Part shown: piece after piece, positions 37,033-44,579 of the stretch
Layout: the number at the start of each line of letters is the position of its first letter
Numbering within the stretch: position 1 is the first letter of the stretch
Origin: Flavobacterium glaciei
Lineage (GTDB): Bacteria > Bacteroidota > Bacteroidia > Flavobacteriales > Flavobacteriaceae
Length of the DNA: 64,000 nucleotides
Assembly: GCF_003350545.1 (NCBI RefSeq)
Contig: NZ_QQBA01000004.1
Coordinates: 1-64,000 of the forward strand
Direction of reading: 5' to 3'
Made by a program: the position numbers and the translations under genes
Notes under the pieces: model-generated
Databases searched by the model: none
What the model was told of the DNA's origin: nothing
The model's input: only the letters and a program-made list of their open reading frames with translations

Positions 37033-37042
37033 CTTCTAAAGA

Positions 37043-37717
37043 TTAATTTAGTTGGTACTGTTTTTTAACTTTTGCTATATGTTTTATATCAAGATAGACT
37101 CCAGTTGCACAAAACAAAAGTCCAACGACCCAAAAACAAATAAGCGATATAATCAAGAGATGATTCTGCTGGATTTCATCTTGAAAAACTCCAGTTAAAT
37201 TTAATCCTATATTCGGAAACAACAATAAACATGTTACAGTCAAAGAATAATAACTTACTGCTAAAAAACGTTTTCCTTCAATATTATAATTTCTAGTCAA
37301 GTTATATATTGTCGGAATAGCAAATAACCATAATAACGCAAACAATACTATTAAATATTTACTAGGTTTCTCAAAGAAAAAAGAACCTTGGTAGGCGAGA
37401 ATTCCTAACAGAATGCTTCCAATAATTTTGGGGAATTTTAAAAATTCCGCAATCATTTTTCGTTGACTTCTATTGTATTCCTTTTGCAAAATACGTTTTC
37501 TCTCCTCTTGAATCGATTTAAAACTAGAATCCCCTACAAACTTATTTGCAGCATTCTGTTTCACTTGGTCAAATGTAAGTCCCGGATCTTTCTCCCAAAT
37601 TTCCTCCATACTAGTAACCATGTGATCTGTAAATTCCACTTGCAATTCATACCATTTGATGTCTAAGGATTTGATGTAATTGGTTACATATTCTATTTGT
37701 TCGGTGGTTAGTTTCAT
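37043..37717 (-). CDS. Membrane protein with HAAS-like N-terminus, paralogue 3
   Basis: 224 residues. The N-terminus (MKLTTEQIEYVTNYI, then WYELQVEFTDHMVTSMEEIW) is nearly identical to that of the next gene upstream, while the four to five membrane helices that follow (about 95-210) are more diverged. Both end VKKQYQLN/IKKQYQLN. The gaps on either side are 10 nt, so it is cotranscribed. No enzyme motif is seen. Confidence 0.75.
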   Translation of the reverse strand: MKLTTEQIEYVTNYIKSLDIKWYELQVEFTDHMVTSMEEIWEKDPGLTFDQVKQNAANKFVGDSSFKSIQEERKRILQKEYNRSQRKMIAEFLKFPKIIGSILLGILAYQGSFFFEKPSKYLIVLFALLWLFAIPTIYNLTRNYNIEGKRFLAVSYYSLTVTCLLLFPNIGLNLTGVFQDEIQQNHLLIISLICFWVVGLLFCATGVYLDIKHIAKVKKQYQLN

Positions 37718-37727
37718 CTTCGAAAAA

Positions 37728-38396
37728 TTAGTTCAGTTGGTATTGTTTTTTGATGGTATTGATTGATTGCTTTTGAAGATAAGTGGCACTAGCAACAAAT
37801 AAAATCCCGAGTGTCCAAATCATACAAAAAACCAGAACTACTGCTGGGTATTGATTAATTTCCTCTTTAAATGGTGGTACAAGACAAGCACATAATTGGG
37901 GAACTCCCATTAAAGTAAACCAAGGATGCACCGTTTCGGTAGCCAAAAAACGTTTGCCCTGAATCTTACGGTTTTTGTAAAATAAACAAAGCATTGGGAT
38001 GGCAAAAATGTATAAAGAACCAACTAATACTGCTACATAATTAAAAGGATTATCGAAAAAGAACGATAACGTAAAACTTGTAAAAAAAAGTAAAATACAG
38101 CCCATAATTTTAGGGAAACTTAAGTATGTTTTAATCTTCTTTCGTTGTTCGTTATGGAATTGTTCAATAAGAATTTGTTTACGCTCCTTTTCTATGGATT
38201 TTAATTCTGAATTTGTGAATTTTTTAAACGTATTCTCTTTTACTTGCTCAAAAGTCAACATAGGATTTTGATTCCAAATCTCCTCCATACTAGTAACCAT
38301 GTGATCTGTGAATTCCACTTGCAATTCATACCATTTGATATCAAACGATTTGATGTAATTAGAGACGTATTCTGTTTGTTGATTGGTTAATTTCAT
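37728..38396 (-). CDS. Membrane protein with HAAS-like N-terminus, paralogue 2
   Basis: 222 residues. N-terminal MKLTNQQTEYVSNYI and WYELQVEFTDHMVTSMEEIW, followed by four to five membrane helices. A 59-nt stretch near its 5' end matches paralogue 3 with one difference (38281-38339 versus 37602-37660), closer than the rest of the genes. It overlaps the upstream gene by 4 nt. Function unknown. Confidence 0.75.
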   Translation of the reverse strand: MKLTNQQTEYVSNYIKSFDIKWYELQVEFTDHMVTSMEEIWNQNPMLTFEQVKENTFKKFTNSELKSIEKERKQILIEQFHNEQRKKIKTYLSFPKIMGCILLFFTSFTLSFFFDNPFNYVAVLVGSLYIFAIPMLCLFYKNRKIQGKRFLATETVHPWFTLMGVPQLCACLVPPFKEEINQYPAVVLVFCMIWTLGILFVASATYLQKQSINTIKKQYQLN

Positions 38397-39079
38397 GGTT
38401 TGGTAAAGGATAATTTTTTTTCAAATTGAAAATGTTTGTAAAAAAGTTTTAAATTCCCAAAAATTAAGAACAAATAAGCTAAAGTTACAATCAAGGAACC
38501 GACTTTTATGTCTACATTTTTATTCGTAGGAAGGACAGGAAAAAAACCAAACCCAATGAGCAAACCGTAGAGCAGAATCAAATAAAAACTTTTCTTAAAC
38601 CAGAATAAATATGTTGTTTTTGTTTTAGAATTTAAAGCAAATAATCTTGCGCTTGCCATCAATAATGCACCTAGTACGGATGTCGTTTGTAAAACAAAAA
38701 CAATGCTCAATAAAATCGAAGGGCTCTGTGATTTATTGTTAATCAATAAAATTAAAACCGTAAGCGTACAGACAATAATTCCTGCGACAAAAAGTTCCTT
38801 TTTCTTGTCATCGGCAAATTTATCTGAAATAATCTTTGGGGCTAAAAACCCATAACCAAGTAATAAATTATGTGAAGTTGGTTTTAATTGCGGCTTCCAC
38901 ATATCAAACACCTCTTTTAAAATAATCTCAAAAGGTTTCGCTTCACTCATGGCTTCCGCCTCAATTTCTGAAGCAATGTGATCAATCAATTCTATTTTAA
39001 TATCGTCATAAACAACGCCGTTCAAAACTAGTGTTTCTTCAACGATCGTTAGTTGTTGGTTGGTTAGTTTCATCTTCAA
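38393..39079 (-). CDS. Membrane protein with HAAS-like N-terminus, paralogue 1
   Basis: 228 residues. MKMKLTNQQLTIVEE, then YDDIKIELIDHIASEIEAEA keeps the E-L-x-D-H-x-x-x-E-I pattern of the array, followed by FEIILKEVFDMW and about five membrane helices. It is the most distant of the four and sits directly after the PadR gene (4-nt gap). Second genes of PadR operons often encode such helical-domain membrane proteins. Confidence 0.75.
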   Translation of the reverse strand: MKMKLTNQQLTIVEETLVLNGVVYDDIKIELIDHIASEIEAEAMSEAKPFEIILKEVFDMWKPQLKPTSHNLLLGYGFLAPKIISDKFADDKKKELFVAGIIVCTLTVLILLINNKSQSPSILLSIVFVLQTTSVLGALLMASARLFALNSKTKTTYLFWFKKSFYLILLYGLLIGFGFFPVLPTNKNVDIKVGSLIVTLAYLFLIFGNLKLFYKHFQFEKKLSFTKP

Positions 39080-39083
39080 AAAA

Positions 39084-39425
39084 TTAAAATTCTAAACTAG
39101 GCTTTGGGTTCACTAAACTCTGCATGTTTCTAATGAAATCTTCAAGTTCTGAGAGTCGGTTTACGGTTTCTTTATGACCGGTTTCCGTGAGTTTGTAATA
39201 TTTTCGCATGCGGTTATCCACTTTTTCAATTTCTACGTCCAGCAAACCTTCGGCTTCCAGCTTGTGCAAGGCCGGATACAAAGCGCCTTCGGTGATGTTG
39301 AGTTCGCCTTGGGTAATGAGCTTAACTTTCTGGGTAATTTCATAACCGTACATCTTACCGTTCTCCTCCAGCAATTTCATGATAATCGTATTCAGACTTC
39401 CTTTGTATAATTGTGAGTTTTTCAT
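39084..39425 (-). CDS. PadR-family transcriptional regulator
   Basis: The start at 39425 (MKNSQLYKGSLNTIIMKLL) gives 113 residues; the in-frame ATG 15 nt upstream is less likely. A winged helix with YGYEITQKV, LNITEGALYPALHKLEAEGLLD (marked by the TEGALYPALHKLE hallmark) and a C-terminal helix for dimerisation. PadR proteins repress their own operon and release DNA on ligand or stress. Direct repeats overlap its promoter, consistent with autoregulation of the whole seven-gene operon. Confidence 0.93.
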   Translation of the reverse strand: MKNSQLYKGSLNTIIMKLLEENGKMYGYEITQKVKLITQGELNITEGALYPALHKLEAEGLLDVEIEKVDNRMRKYYKLTETGHKETVNRLSELEDFIRNMQSLVNPKPSLEF

Positions 39426-39445
39426 TTTATGTCCTTTCAAGTAGC

Positions 39446-39472
39446 CTGCACAGAGCGAAGTCGAAGTGAGGC
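39446..39472. repeat. REP-like unit in the PadR leader
   Basis: CTGCACAGAGCGAAGTCGAA followed by GTGAGGC, between the -7 box and the PadR start. It resembles the GAGCGcAGTCGAG core of the element at 16754-16799. It would lie in the 5' leader of the operon. Confidence 0.5.
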
Positions 39473-39489
39473 AATCTCATTTTGAAAAA

Positions 39490-39517
39490 CAAATATACAT
39501 AAGTTTCTTATACATAA
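39490..39517 (-). promoter_or_regulatory. PadR promoter -7 box with candidate operator repeats
   Basis: Minus strand TATATTTG (39490-39497) is an exact -7 box. TATACATAA is repeated in direct orientation at 39494-39502 and 39509-39517, 15 nt apart and overlapping the box. Position suggests an operator, probably for PadR itself. Confidence 0.5.
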
Positions 39518-39575
39518 TAGTTTTAGGTATGTAAATTTTTCAAACGCTTTGATTTAAGAAACCTATTCTGTTTAG

Positions 39576-39583
39576 TATATTTG
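39576..39583 (+). promoter_or_regulatory. TAnnTTTG -7 box of the ferredoxin reductase gene
   Basis: TATATTTG 13 nt before the ATG at 39597, with a TTTG at 39548-39551 as a possible -33 element (long spacer). The transcript leader would be very short. Confidence 0.55.
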
Positions 39584-39596
39584 CAAAAAAAATATC

Positions 39597-40649
39597 ATGT
39601 CATCCTTTCTAAAATTAATCATAAAAGAAGTAAAACGCGAAACCAAAGACGCTGTTTCCATACTTTTTAACGTACCTGAGGAATTAAAAGCGAATTATGC
39701 TTTTGTTGCCGGTCAATATATCAATCTAAAATTAACGTTGGATGGTGAAGAAATTCGCCGTGCGTATTCTATATGCTCAGCTCCTGATAGTGGGGAATTG
39801 CGCATTGCTGTGAAAGCGGTTGCAAACGGTGCTTTCTCTCAATTTGCCAACACGAAACTCAAAGCGGGCGATGTTCTTGAAGTGGGAAACCCGGAAGGGA
39901 AATTTACTTTTGAACCACAAGCGGACCGACAAAAAAACTACGCAGGTTTTGCAGCTGGTAGCGGAATCACACCCGTGATGTCTATCTTAAAATCAGTATT
40001 GAAAAACGAACCGAAGAGTACTTTTGTATTGGTTTACGGAAACAAAACACCTGAAGAAACCATCTTTCACCAAGAATTACATGATTTGCAATTGCAATAT
40101 GTAGGACGCCTATTTGTTCATTATGTTTACAGTCAAGCCAAAGTGGAGCCTGCTTTGTTTGGGCGAATTGAAAAATCGACAGTGAATTTTGTTCTGAATA
40201 ACAAACACAAGGAATTAGAATTTGATAAGTTCTATTTGTGTGGTCCCGAAGAAATGATCAATATTGTTTCCGGAGTTTTAAAAGAACATAATGTAAAAGA
40301 ATCTAATATTAAATTCGAATTATTTGCTTCTTCAACCAAAGAAAATAAAATAGAAAAATCGTTAGGCGGCCATTCAAAAATCACCATCATGGTGGATGAC
40401 GAGGAAACAACTTTCGAAATGTCACAAAAACAAACCGTTCTTGATGCCGCTTTAAAGCAAGGTATTGATGCTCCGTATTCGTGCCAAGGCGGAATCTGCA
40501 GCAGCTGTCTGGCTCGCGTTACCTCAGGAACTGCCGAAATGACTAAAAATTCTATCCTTACCGATAAAGAAATAGCCGATGGACTTATTCTAACCTGTCA
40601 GGCACATCCAACATCAGAAACTATCTATGTAGATTATGATGATGTTTAG
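39597..40649 (+). CDS. Ferredoxin reductase-like flavoprotein with 2Fe-2S domain (PaaE-like)
   Basis: 350 residues. FAD domain (about 1-100, with RRAYSICSAP), NAD(P)-binding domain (about 110-240, with GFAAGSGITPVMSIL and LCGPEEMI) and a C-terminal plant-type ferredoxin domain with cluster ligands C296, C301, C304 and C334. The order is that of PaaE and related oxygenase reductases. No oxygenase genes adjoin it, so it may be a general NAD(P)H-to-acceptor reductase, as often annotated in Flavobacterium. Monocistronic, with its own promoter and terminator. Confidence 0.92.
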   Translation: MSSFLKLIIKEVKRETKDAVSILFNVPEELKANYAFVAGQYINLKLTLDGEEIRRAYSICSAPDSGELRIAVKAVANGAFSQFANTKLKAGDVLEVGNPEGKFTFEPQADRQKNYAGFAAGSGITPVMSILKSVLKNEPKSTFVLVYGNKTPEETIFHQELHDLQLQYVGRLFVHYVYSQAKVEPALFGRIEKSTVNFVLNNKHKELEFDKFYLCGPEEMINIVSGVLKEHNVKESNIKFELFASSTKENKIEKSLGGHSKITIMVDDEETTFEMSQKQTVLDAALKQGIDAPYSCQGGICSSCLARVTSGTAEMTKNSILTDKEIADGLILTCQAHPTSETIYVDYDDV

Positions 40650-40683
40650 GAAACTGTTCTCCGTAAAATAGCGGTATTCAATT

Positions 40684-40721
40684 AAAAAAAAGAGTTTGCA
40701 ATGTGCAAACTCTTTTTTTTA
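40684..40721. terminator. Bidirectional terminator
   Basis: AAAAAAGAGTTTGCA pairs with TGCAAACTCTTTTTT around a 2-4 nt loop. It ends the reductase transcript and may also stop the convergent heptosyltransferase transcript. Confidence 0.9.
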
Positions 40722-40756
40722 ACTAAATTTTGAAAACATCTTGTGATTTGTAATTA

Positions 40757-40790
40757 AAACTTAATTTTTCTTAATGCCTTAATGGTTCAA
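40757..40790. repeat. CTTAAT/TTAATGGTTCAA repeat, copy at the 3' end of the GT9 gene
   Basis: The unit CTTAATGGTTCAA preceded by TTTTTCTTAATG also occurs at 41873-41903 (TTTTCTTAATATCTTAATGG, then TTCAA). The pair brackets the heptosyltransferase gene. This copy overlaps its last codons and stop. Confidence 0.6.
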
Positions 40791-41825
40791 CAGAACATTT
40801 TTAATTTTCGCAACTACCGTTTCCGGCAAAATCGTTCGCATGACATCTTCATAACCAGCTACTTTTTTATTTCCATACACCGAAGTGGGTAGTTTAGGAA
40901 ACTGATTTCTATCAGAAACTAAAGCGTTTTCTAATGGCTGATTAAACGGTGAAAATCCAGCATACGGATGTGTCGCACCCCAAAGTGAAATGACTTTAAC
41001 GCCCAACATAGCCGCAATATGCGCATTTCCGGAATCCATGGAAAGCATGACATCTAGATTACTGATAAGCTGCAATTCTTGTTGCAATTTGAGTTGACCC
41101 GCCATATTGAGGACGTTTTCTTTATTAGCGGAAAGTGAATCTAAGAGTTCAATTTCCTTTTTTCCACCGCCAAAAAGCAGAATGGTATGGGTTGTATCCA
41201 AAGCCAATTTATCAATCACTTCCTGCATTAAATCCAACGGATACACTTTAGACTCATATTGCGCAAAAGGAGCGATTCCAATTAATTTCTGATGATTTGT
41301 TCCAATTAATACTAAAATTTCCGGGCTCAAAACTGCTTTTTCAGGGAATTCGGGATGAGATATATCAACTGTAAAACCGAGTTGTTCAAATACTTTTACA
41401 TGTCTTTCAAACATGGTAGGCAATTGCTGAAATACTTTGTTTTCGGCACGAGTGAGTTCTTTTTTGCCTTGGCGGCCTTTATCCACCGAAGCTGTTTTTT
41501 TTCCGCTTATCGCAAAAAGGTTTCGGACAATTTTAGAGCGCAAAACGTTGTGTAAGTCGGCAAAAACATCGATGTTTAAACCTTTCAAATCTTGGAACAA
41601 ACGCAACAATCCAAGAAATCCTTTGTGCCTATCTTTTTCATCGAAAGCAAAAAAAGAAAGATTGGGTATTCCTTCAAAAAAAGGTTTGAAAAACGGTCTG
41701 GAAATAACCGTGATTTTAACTTGTGGATACTGGCTTACAAAAGCCCGTAAAACAGGAACCGTCATGGCGACATCTCCCATTGCGGAGAGTCTCATGACGG
41801 CGATATGTTTGATAGTAGTTGACAA
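40779..41825 (-). CDS. Glycosyltransferase family 9 (heptosyltransferase-like)
   Basis: 348 residues, GT-B fold. N-terminal IAVMRLSAMGDVAMTVPVL and the later SNLDVMLSMDSGNAHIAA, then VISLWGATHP, are the ADP-heptose:LPS heptosyltransferase signatures. It would add a heptose or similar sugar to the LPS core at the cytoplasmic face. The next gene upstream on the same strand is the DUF4254 gene, a pairing I recall in Flavobacteriia. Its last residues are encoded inside a dispersed repeat. Confidence 0.92.
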   Translation of the reverse strand: MSTTIKHIAVMRLSAMGDVAMTVPVLRAFVSQYPQVKITVISRPFFKPFFEGIPNLSFFAFDEKDRHKGFLGLLRLFQDLKGLNIDVFADLHNVLRSKIVRNLFAISGKKTASVDKGRQGKKELTRAENKVFQQLPTMFERHVKVFEQLGFTVDISHPEFPEKAVLSPEILVLIGTNHQKLIGIAPFAQYESKVYPLDLMQEVIDKLALDTTHTILLFGGGKKEIELLDSLSANKENVLNMAGQLKLQQELQLISNLDVMLSMDSGNAHIAAMLGVKVISLWGATHPYAGFSPFNQPLENALVSDRNQFPKLPTSVYGNKKVAGYEDVMRTILPETVVAKIKNVLLNH

Positions 41826-41913
41826 TTAAATAGTTTTTAAAACAATTAAGGTATTAAGGTTTATTAAGTTTTACTTAATTTTCTTAATATCTTAATGGTT
41901 CAAAATATCTTTG

Positions 41914-42519
41914 TTATTTTTTGTTTTGGTACAAAACAGGATTCAAATCATCATCGTTGTACATTTTCATTTGTTTGTACACTTTCATGAATTTATCACC
42001 ATTTTCGATGTCTGCTAATAAATCATCGATAGCCAAAGACAAATCTGTTCTTTGTTCCAATAAAATATTCAGTTTATCCTGACATTTATCCCTGTGCTCT
42101 TGTGTAGCTTCGACACGAGTAGCTTCTTCTTGCATGTGATAAATTTTCAATGCAAGTATAGACAATCTGTCAAAAGCCCAAGCCGGACTTTCTGAATTGA
42201 TTTTTGCATGGTCTTTTACTACAACATGACTGTATTTCTGAAGAAAATAACTGTCAATATATTCCACCATATCAGTACGTTCTTGATTAGAAGCATCGAT
42301 TCTTCTTTTTAAAGTCAAAGCAGCAACAGAATCAATATTTGGGTCACGAATAATATCCTCATAATGCCATTGAACGGTATCAATCCAGTTTTTATGATAC
42401 AACAAATGTTCAAATTTATCTTTTGGAAAAGGATTATTAATGGGTTGGTCAACATTATCAAACTGATGATAATCTTTAATACTTTGTTCGAATACTGAAT
42501 AAGCTAATTTTGAAAACAT
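41914..42519 (-). CDS. DUF4254 family protein
   Basis: The start at 42519 (MFSKLAYSVFEQSIKDYH) gives 201 residues. The -7 box TATCTTTG at 42539-42546 lies upstream of it and inside the longer ORF, which rules out the start at 42618. The protein is helical and soluble. It includes HYEDIIRDP, ALTLKRRIDASNQ.R and SESPAWAFDRLSILALKI, the DUF4254 pattern. Function unknown; association with glycosyltransferase 9 suggests a role with LPS. Confidence 0.85.
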   Translation of the reverse strand: MFSKLAYSVFEQSIKDYHQFDNVDQPINNPFPKDKFEHLLYHKNWIDTVQWHYEDIIRDPNIDSVAALTLKRRIDASNQERTDMVEYIDSYFLQKYSHVVVKDHAKINSESPAWAFDRLSILALKIYHMQEEATRVEATQEHRDKCQDKLNILLEQRTDLSLAIDDLLADIENGDKFMKVYKQMKMYNDDDLNPVLYQNKK

Positions 42520-42538
42520 ATCTTTATATTTTAAAGGA

Positions 42539-42546
42539 CAAAGATA
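42539..42546 (-). promoter_or_regulatory. TAnnTTTG -7 box of the DUF4254 gene
   Basis: Minus strand TATCTTTG, 20 nt upstream of the ATG at 42519. It decides the start codon of that gene. Confidence 0.65.
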
Positions 42547-42606
42547 CTTTTTTATACATTTATAGATTATAAAAATATTTATAAGTTTAATAGCAAAAAT
42601 ACAACC

Positions 42607-43260
42607 ATGCAAATTCATTATTTATCAGAAGACAATAGCATCCTAAATCATTTTTTGGGACAAATACGAAATGTAAATGTTCACAATGACAGCATGCGTT
42701 TCCGAAGAAATATTGAACGTATTGGCGAAATAATGGCCTATGAATTAAGTAAAAAATTACAATACAAAACTGTCGAAATCCAAACGCCCTTAGGCATAAA
42801 AACAACCTCTGAAATCAAGGATAAATTGGTTTTATGTTCTGTTTTAAGAGCTGGATTGCCGTTACATTTGGGTTTTTTGAATTATTTTGACAATGCCGAA
42901 AATGGTTTCGTATCTGCTTACCGTCACCATCCTAATAATGATGATTACTTTGAAATTTTAGTGCAATACCAAGCTATTGCTGCTATAAATGAAAAATACC
43001 TGATATTAGTTGATCCGATGCTTGCCACAGGTCAGTCTATTGTAGCCGTATTTAATAAATTGATGGAAAGAGGAACGCCCAAAGAAATACATATTGCCGT
43101 TGTGATTGCCGCTCCAGAGGGAATTGCTTATCTTGAAGAACATTTGCCTGAAAACTGCCATCTTTGGATTGCTGCTTTAGACGAAAAACTAAATGAGCAT
43201 AGCTATATTGTACCTGGACTGGGAGATGCAGGAGATTTAGCGTATGGTGAAAAATTATAA
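42607..43260 (+). CDS. upp: Uracil phosphoribosyltransferase
   Basis: 217 residues. The PRPP-binding segment LILVDPMLATGQS and the uracil-binding C-terminus YIVPGLGDAGDLAYG are diagnostic. It salvages uracil to UMP using PRPP. RNI ERIGEIMAYEL (RNIERIGEIMAYEL) is the conserved N-terminal region. It is divergent from the DUF4254 gene and overlaps the convergent DUF6427 gene by 6 nt. Confidence 0.97.
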   Translation: MQIHYLSEDNSILNHFLGQIRNVNVHNDSMRFRRNIERIGEIMAYELSKKLQYKTVEIQTPLGIKTTSEIKDKLVLCSVLRAGLPLHLGFLNYFDNAENGFVSAYRHHPNNDDYFEILVQYQAIAAINEKYLILVDPMLATGQSIVAVFNKLMERGTPKEIHIAVVIAAPEGIAYLEEHLPENCHLWIAALDEKLNEHSYIVPGLGDAGDLAYGEKL

Positions 43261-44184
43261 TTGGGAGAAAAAAGCAAAAAGACTGCAGGCTATTAATACA
43301 TACATCACTAATTCCTGATTTAATTTTTCTTGAGGAATTTCTATATGGCTAGTTGCCATAATGGCTAAAGGTGCAAATGTAAACACTAACAAATCGTTAC
43401 TTTTATTGGCCGAAATCAGAAAAATTACTACTCCAATGAAGAAAGAAGCGATGATTTTTTTGAAAGAAGTATGCAACAATTGTGGTCTATTTGAAAATGT
43501 GGCAAACAATGAAACTACAAAAAACAAAGCGACTGTAGCATAAATTGACAAAGCCCCATTTTGATAATTATTAGTAAAATAATCAATTTCAAAATTGATT
43601 TGTACACTTTTTTTGATGTATTCCAGAACATCCAAATCGAAAACAGTTGCATAAATCATGAACAGAATTCCAACAATAAAAAATGCTATAAAAGGTAGTA
43701 TCCAGTTTCTGTAATCTCTGGAAACGTGAAAAATTATGGAAATAAAAACCAATACTATGAATATTATACTCCAGAAATGAAATAATGTCGCTAAAAACAC
43801 CCATAAAGAAGCGTCAAATATTTTTTCTTTAGAGGCTTTCATAGATTGTAATGAAATCAATCGGCGGAGCGCCAATAAAATAAATAAATTAGACAATAAG
43901 AGGTTTAAATTATCTAATACTGAAGGAAAAAAAAGGAAAAACAACAAGGAAAAAAAAATCGTGAAACTACTGTCTTTACTCAATCCGTTTTTCTTAGCAA
44001 CAAAGTTCGTGATAAAAACAGTTGCCAATAAAACACAAAACAACATTCCTTTTTTTGAAACTAATAAAAGGGAATTCGTCCAGGATAAATCTTGAAATTG
44101 ATACAGTAAAAAGAAAACCAGCATTAAAATTACGACCAATGAAAAATTTAATGGTGTAGATTTTTTAAAAACACTTGTTATCAT
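43255..44184 (-). CDS. DUF6427 family membrane protein
   Basis: 309 residues with about nine membrane helices and short loops. It starts MITSVFKKSTPLNFSLVVIL, a pattern I recall for DUF6427, a Flavobacteriia family encoded next to upp. The FWSIIFIVLVFISIIFHVSRDYRNW region has the only charged cluster between helices, quoted here for the RDYRNW part. No enzymatic motif. Confidence is high that it is a real gene, lower for the family name. Confidence 0.8.
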   Translation of the reverse strand: MITSVFKKSTPLNFSLVVILMLVFFLLYQFQDLSWTNSLLLVSKKGMLFCVLLATVFITNFVAKKNGLSKDSSFTIFFSLLFFLFFPSVLDNLNLLLSNLFILLALRRLISLQSMKASKEKIFDASLWVFLATLFHFWSIIFIVLVFISIIFHVSRDYRNWILPFIAFFIVGILFMIYATVFDLDVLEYIKKSVQINFEIDYFTNNYQNGALSIYATVALFFVVSLFATFSNRPQLLHTSFKKIIASFFIGVVIFLISANKSNDLLVFTFAPLAIMATSHIEIPQEKLNQELVMYVLIACSLFAFFSQL

Positions 44185-44316
44185 AAGGATATTTTATACT
44201 TTTGTGGTTGTAAATATAATACTTGTTTAAAAAGGAAACTGTCCAAGTTCAAAAAAGATTGTTTTTTTTAAAATACCAAGTTACTTAAGACAATTAATAA
44301 ATTAATTTTATACAAT

Positions 44317-44547
44317 ATGAAAGCATTTTTCGAAGGAATACAATACTTATTTGTAGATATTTTATTTGCTCCTCTAGACTTTTTACGTTCTTTAGAGCTT
44401 ACCTCATGGTTTGCTGCTAACACAATCAATTGGATTTTCATGATTATATGTGCTTCGGCAATGGTATACTGGATCAAACAATTGAAAATTTTTGAAGATG
44501 CAGGAACAGAGAAACAAGATACTACCGCTCACTCTTTCCTAAAATAA
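44317..44547 (+). CDS. Small membrane protein (DUF6341-like)
   Basis: 76 residues. MKAFFEGIQYLFVDILFAP, LDFLRSLELTSWFAAN, then one clear membrane helix (WIFMIICASAMVYWI) and a polar tail. I recall it as a conserved short family of Flavobacteriia encoded next to purD and upp, named DUF6341. Function unknown. It lies between the divergent DUF6427 gene and convergent purD. Confidence 0.8.
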   Translation: MKAFFEGIQYLFVDILFAPLDFLRSLELTSWFAANTINWIFMIICASAMVYWIKQLKIFEDAGTEKQDTTAHSFLK

Positions 44548-44579
44548 TATTTTAAGAAAAAGTGAACAATAATTGGAAA

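Noticed and set aside
42520-42618. N-terminal extension of the DUF4254 protein from an ATG at 42618
   Set aside because: The -7 box at 42539-42546 lies inside it, it overlaps the divergent upp start, and the family begins at the MFSKLAYS position.
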